NCBI GenBank assembly: GCA_030803735.1 | Contig: JAURUC010000001.1 | Location: 3,427,501 to 3,491,500 of the forward strand | Direction of reading: 5' to 3' | Length of the DNA: 64,000 bases | Origin: Actinopolyspora lacussalsi | GTDB taxonomy: Bacteria; Actinomycetota; Actinomycetes; Mycobacteriales; Pseudonocardiaceae | Shown here: piece after piece, positions 62,298 to 64,000 of the stretch | How the letters are laid out: every line of letters begins with the position of its first letter | Numbering within the stretch: the stretch's first letter is position 1 | Translations under genes and position numbers: made by a program | Notes under the pieces: model-generated | Told to the model about the DNA's origin: nothing | The model's input: only the letters and a program-made list of their open reading frames with translations | Databases searched by the model: none

Positions 62298-62942
62298 TCA
62301 GTCGTTCCGCCGCTCGCCGAACTCGATCCGCTCCGCCAGATAACCGGTGATCAGCCTGGTCAGCTCCTCGACGAGGATTTCACGCGAAATCTCCGGCCGG
62401 TCCAGCACGTAGCTGATCGTCAGGTTCTCCACCGAACGCACCAGCACCCAGGCGATCGCGTCGACGGGTTCCGTCTCCCGATCGACGTTCAGCGACAGCA
62501 GCACCGTGGTCACCAGCTCGTCGATGCGGTTCCGGAAGTCGTGCCGGTGCGTGTCCGCGGTGGGCGGCAGCTGTTCGTAGAGCACCCGGATCAGCCCGGC
62601 GTTGTCCTCCAGCGCGTCGAGCAGTGCCAGCACGCTGCCGCGCACCCTCTCGCCGGGCGAGGGATGCACGAGATTGCCGACGAAAGCACGGGAAACGCGA
62701 TTGCGCAGTCGATCCGTGTAGCGGTCGATGACCCTGCCCAGCACCGCGTGCTTGTCCGGGAAGTACTGGTACAGCGAGCCTGGGCTGATGCCCGCCCGAT
62801 TCGCGATGCGGGCGGTGCTGGACCGCTCGTAGCCGTGTTCGAGCAGCACAGCGTATCCGGCGGTGATGATGCGTTCGACCATCGCGCGGGAACGCTCCTG
62901 AGTCGGTTCACGGCGCATCTGCCGCCGGGGCCCGGAAGTCAT
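62298..62942 (-). CDS. TetR-family regulator
   Basis: A 214-residue protein. Helix-turn-helix: YERSSTARIANRAGISPGSLYQYFPDKHAVL at residues 37-68. The start (MTSGPRRQMRREPTQERSRAMVERIITAGYAVL) and the C-terminal helices match TetR proteins that control oxygenases and lipid genes. It is divergent from the MpaB-like gene. A 14-bp palindrome in the short intergenic gap is its likely operator. Confidence 0.92.
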   Translation of the reverse strand: MTSGPRRQMRREPTQERSRAMVERIITAGYAVLLEHGYERSSTARIANRAGISPGSLYQYFPDKHAVLGRVIDRYTDRLRNRVSRAFVGNLVHPSPGERVRGSVLALLDALEDNAGLIRVLYEQLPPTADTHRHDFRNRIDELVTTVLLSLNVDRETEPVDAIAWVLVRSVENLTISYVLDRPEISREILVEELTRLITGYLAERIEFGERRND

Positions 62943-62963
62943 GCTCGCCTCCGACCAACGCGA

Positions 62964-62991
62964 ATTGAATGCGAATAATTATTCGTGTCAA
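62964..62991 (-). promoter_or_regulatory. tetR promoter with a 14-bp palindromic operator
   Basis: Leftward TTGACA (62991-62986) and TTCAAT (62969-62964) are 16 bases apart. The perfect palindrome CGAATAATTATTCG (62972-62985) fills the spacer, so a bound TetR would repress its own gene. The palindrome also lies 16 bases before the rightward MpaB-like start, so both genes may be co-regulated. Confidence 0.7.
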
Positions 62992-63001
62992 TCTCCGCCG
63001 C

Positions 63002-64000
63002 ATGATCGCACAGGAACCGCACGACGCACCGCGTTATCCGGGCCGGTTCTTCGGCGCACCGGAACGGGGAGAACGGATCGGGCGCGTGCTGCGAATAACC
63101 ACCCGTACTCGCGAGCTCGACGAGGAGCTGCTCGACCGCATCGGACGCCGCATGTTCACCCGCGACGAGCTCGGCGCGGAACTGGTCCGGGCCATGCGGC
63201 GGGACACTCCGGACGGCGAGCGCGTGACGATGGCGTTGTTCCACCAGGCCCTCGACGGTGGGATCGCGAACGTTCCCGAAGCCCCCACCGCGCTGCGGAA
63301 CTTCATCACCGAGGTGACCCGGACTCCGGAGTGGGTGGACTTCGAACTGGTCGAGCGCGGCGCACGCGCGATGCGCCGGATGGGGCGCAGCGCCGACGAC
63401 GTGCTGCTGCAACTGTCGCTGATCGGCGGCTACCGCTTCGGCGGACCACCCGACCTGCTGGTGGAGACCGGCGGTCTGACCGGGGATACCGCGATGCGCA
63501 GGCTCGGAGAGACCAAGAAGTGGGCGACCGCGGTCTCGCGACCGGGTGGGATGCGGTTCGACGGTGAGGGGTTCAAACTCACCTTGCACGTCCGCGCGAT
63601 GCACGCGCTGGTCAACGACCGGTTCGAACGCAACGGCCGGTGGGACACCCCGCGCTGGGGGCTGCCGATCAACCGGACTGACCAGGCCGCCACGCTCGGG
63701 CTGTTCAACAGCACCCTGCTGCTGGGGGTGCGGGCGCTGGGGTGGATCGTCACGCGCGAGGAGTCCCGCACGGTGATGCACCTGTGGAAGTACGTGGGGT
63801 GGCTGATGGGCGTCGACGAGGACTGGCTGTTCGACAGCGAGCGGGAGCAGAACGTGTTCAACTACCACGTGCTGCGTGCCCAGGACGACGTGACGCCCGC
63901 CGGAGCCGCGCTGTCGACAGCGCTGGTGGAGGGGCAACGCACGCTCGGCAACGGTCGGTTCGCGGGTGTGCGGGGTTACTACTCGCGGCTGCGGCTGCTG
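63002..64000 (+). CDS. MpaB-like oxygenase (DUF2236), cut by the window edge
   Basis: The frame is open from the ATG at 63002 to the last base, giving 333 residues so far. The region has the DUF2236 (MpaB, latex-clearing-protein-like) pattern: RYPGRFFG at the start, RTPEWVDFELVERGA, then RMGRSADDVLLQLSLIGGY and ATAVSRPGG, and later helices with His residues (MRFDGEGFKLTLHVRAMHALV). Members are haem or metal oxygenases that act on large substrates. It is divergent from a TetR gene and probably controlled by it. Confidence 0.85.
   Translation, partial: MIAQEPHDAPRYPGRFFGAPERGERIGRVLRITTRTRELDEELLDRIGRRMFTRDELGAELVRAMRRDTPDGERVTMALFHQALDGGIANVPEAPTALRNFITEVTRTPEWVDFELVERGARAMRRMGRSADDVLLQLSLIGGYRFGGPPDLLVETGGLTGDTAMRRLGETKKWATAVSRPGGMRFDGEGFKLTLHVRAMHALVNDRFERNGRWDTPRWGLPINRTDQAATLGLFNSTLLLGVRALGWIVTREESRTVMHLWKYVGWLMGVDEDWLFDSEREQNVFNYHVLRAQDDVTPAGAALSTALVEGQRTLGNGRFAGVRGYYSRLRLL

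Overview
The window is high-GC (about 70% outside the mobile regions) and comes from an actinomycete, most likely a member of the Pseudonocardiales (Actinopolyspora or Saccharopolyspora-like). The signs are frequent GTG/TTG starts with tight ATGA/GTGA overlaps, a dnaK operon behind HspR (HAIR) operators, a WhiB regulator, XRE/DUF397 pairs, DUF3558 lipoprotein and WXG100-like genes, an EtfD-type iron-sulfur membrane reductase and a pSAM2-type integrative element. Genus is inference only.

Region 1 (1-13,200) is chromosomal. It holds grpE-dnaK, hisG, a detoxification operon (DsbA-like oxidoreductase, two paired SugE-like SMR transporters, a deaminase, then MarR), a TetR/SMR pair, a DUF1707 protein and etfD. 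Region 2 (13,265-21,457) is a complete four-gene type II Wadjet (JetABCD) anti-plasmid system, followed by a Uma2-family nuclease and an XRE/DUF397 pair. Region 3 (23,490-28,860) returns to housekeeping: an alpha/beta hydrolase, an ECF sigma factor with a membrane partner, a sugar porter, dcd and tRNA-Gly(CCC).

Region 4 (28,890-about 49,310) is a tandem mobile array in the 3' half of tRNA-Gly. A 46-bp att sequence occurs three times (28,890, 42,208, 48,437). Between copies 1 and 2 lies an autonomous actinomycete integrative and conjugative element (integrase, excisionase, RepSA-like initiator, TraSA/FtsK-like translocase, WhiB, GntR, XRE) with two AT-richer cargo genes of unknown function at its ends. 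Between copies 2 and 3 lies a 6.2-kb segment without an integrase, so it looks like a cis-mobilizable passenger. It carries one leftward operon: a HerA-type ATPase, a NurA-like nuclease with an inserted zinc ribbon, and a D12-class adenine methyltransferase. I know of no named system with this composition, and it is the best candidate here for an undescribed defence or restriction system. Beyond att copy 3 lie decayed remains of a third related element.

Region 5 (49,346-64,000) is chromosomal again: an S66 peptidase, a secretion-associated cluster (DUF3558 lipoprotein, two unknowns, a WXG100-like protein), an alkylsulfatase/acyl-CoA dehydrogenase/acyl-CoA ligase cluster with a divergent TetR, an MFS transporter, a GNAT, a DUF1326/DUF2182 pair, and a TetR divergent from an MpaB-like oxygenase that runs off the window.
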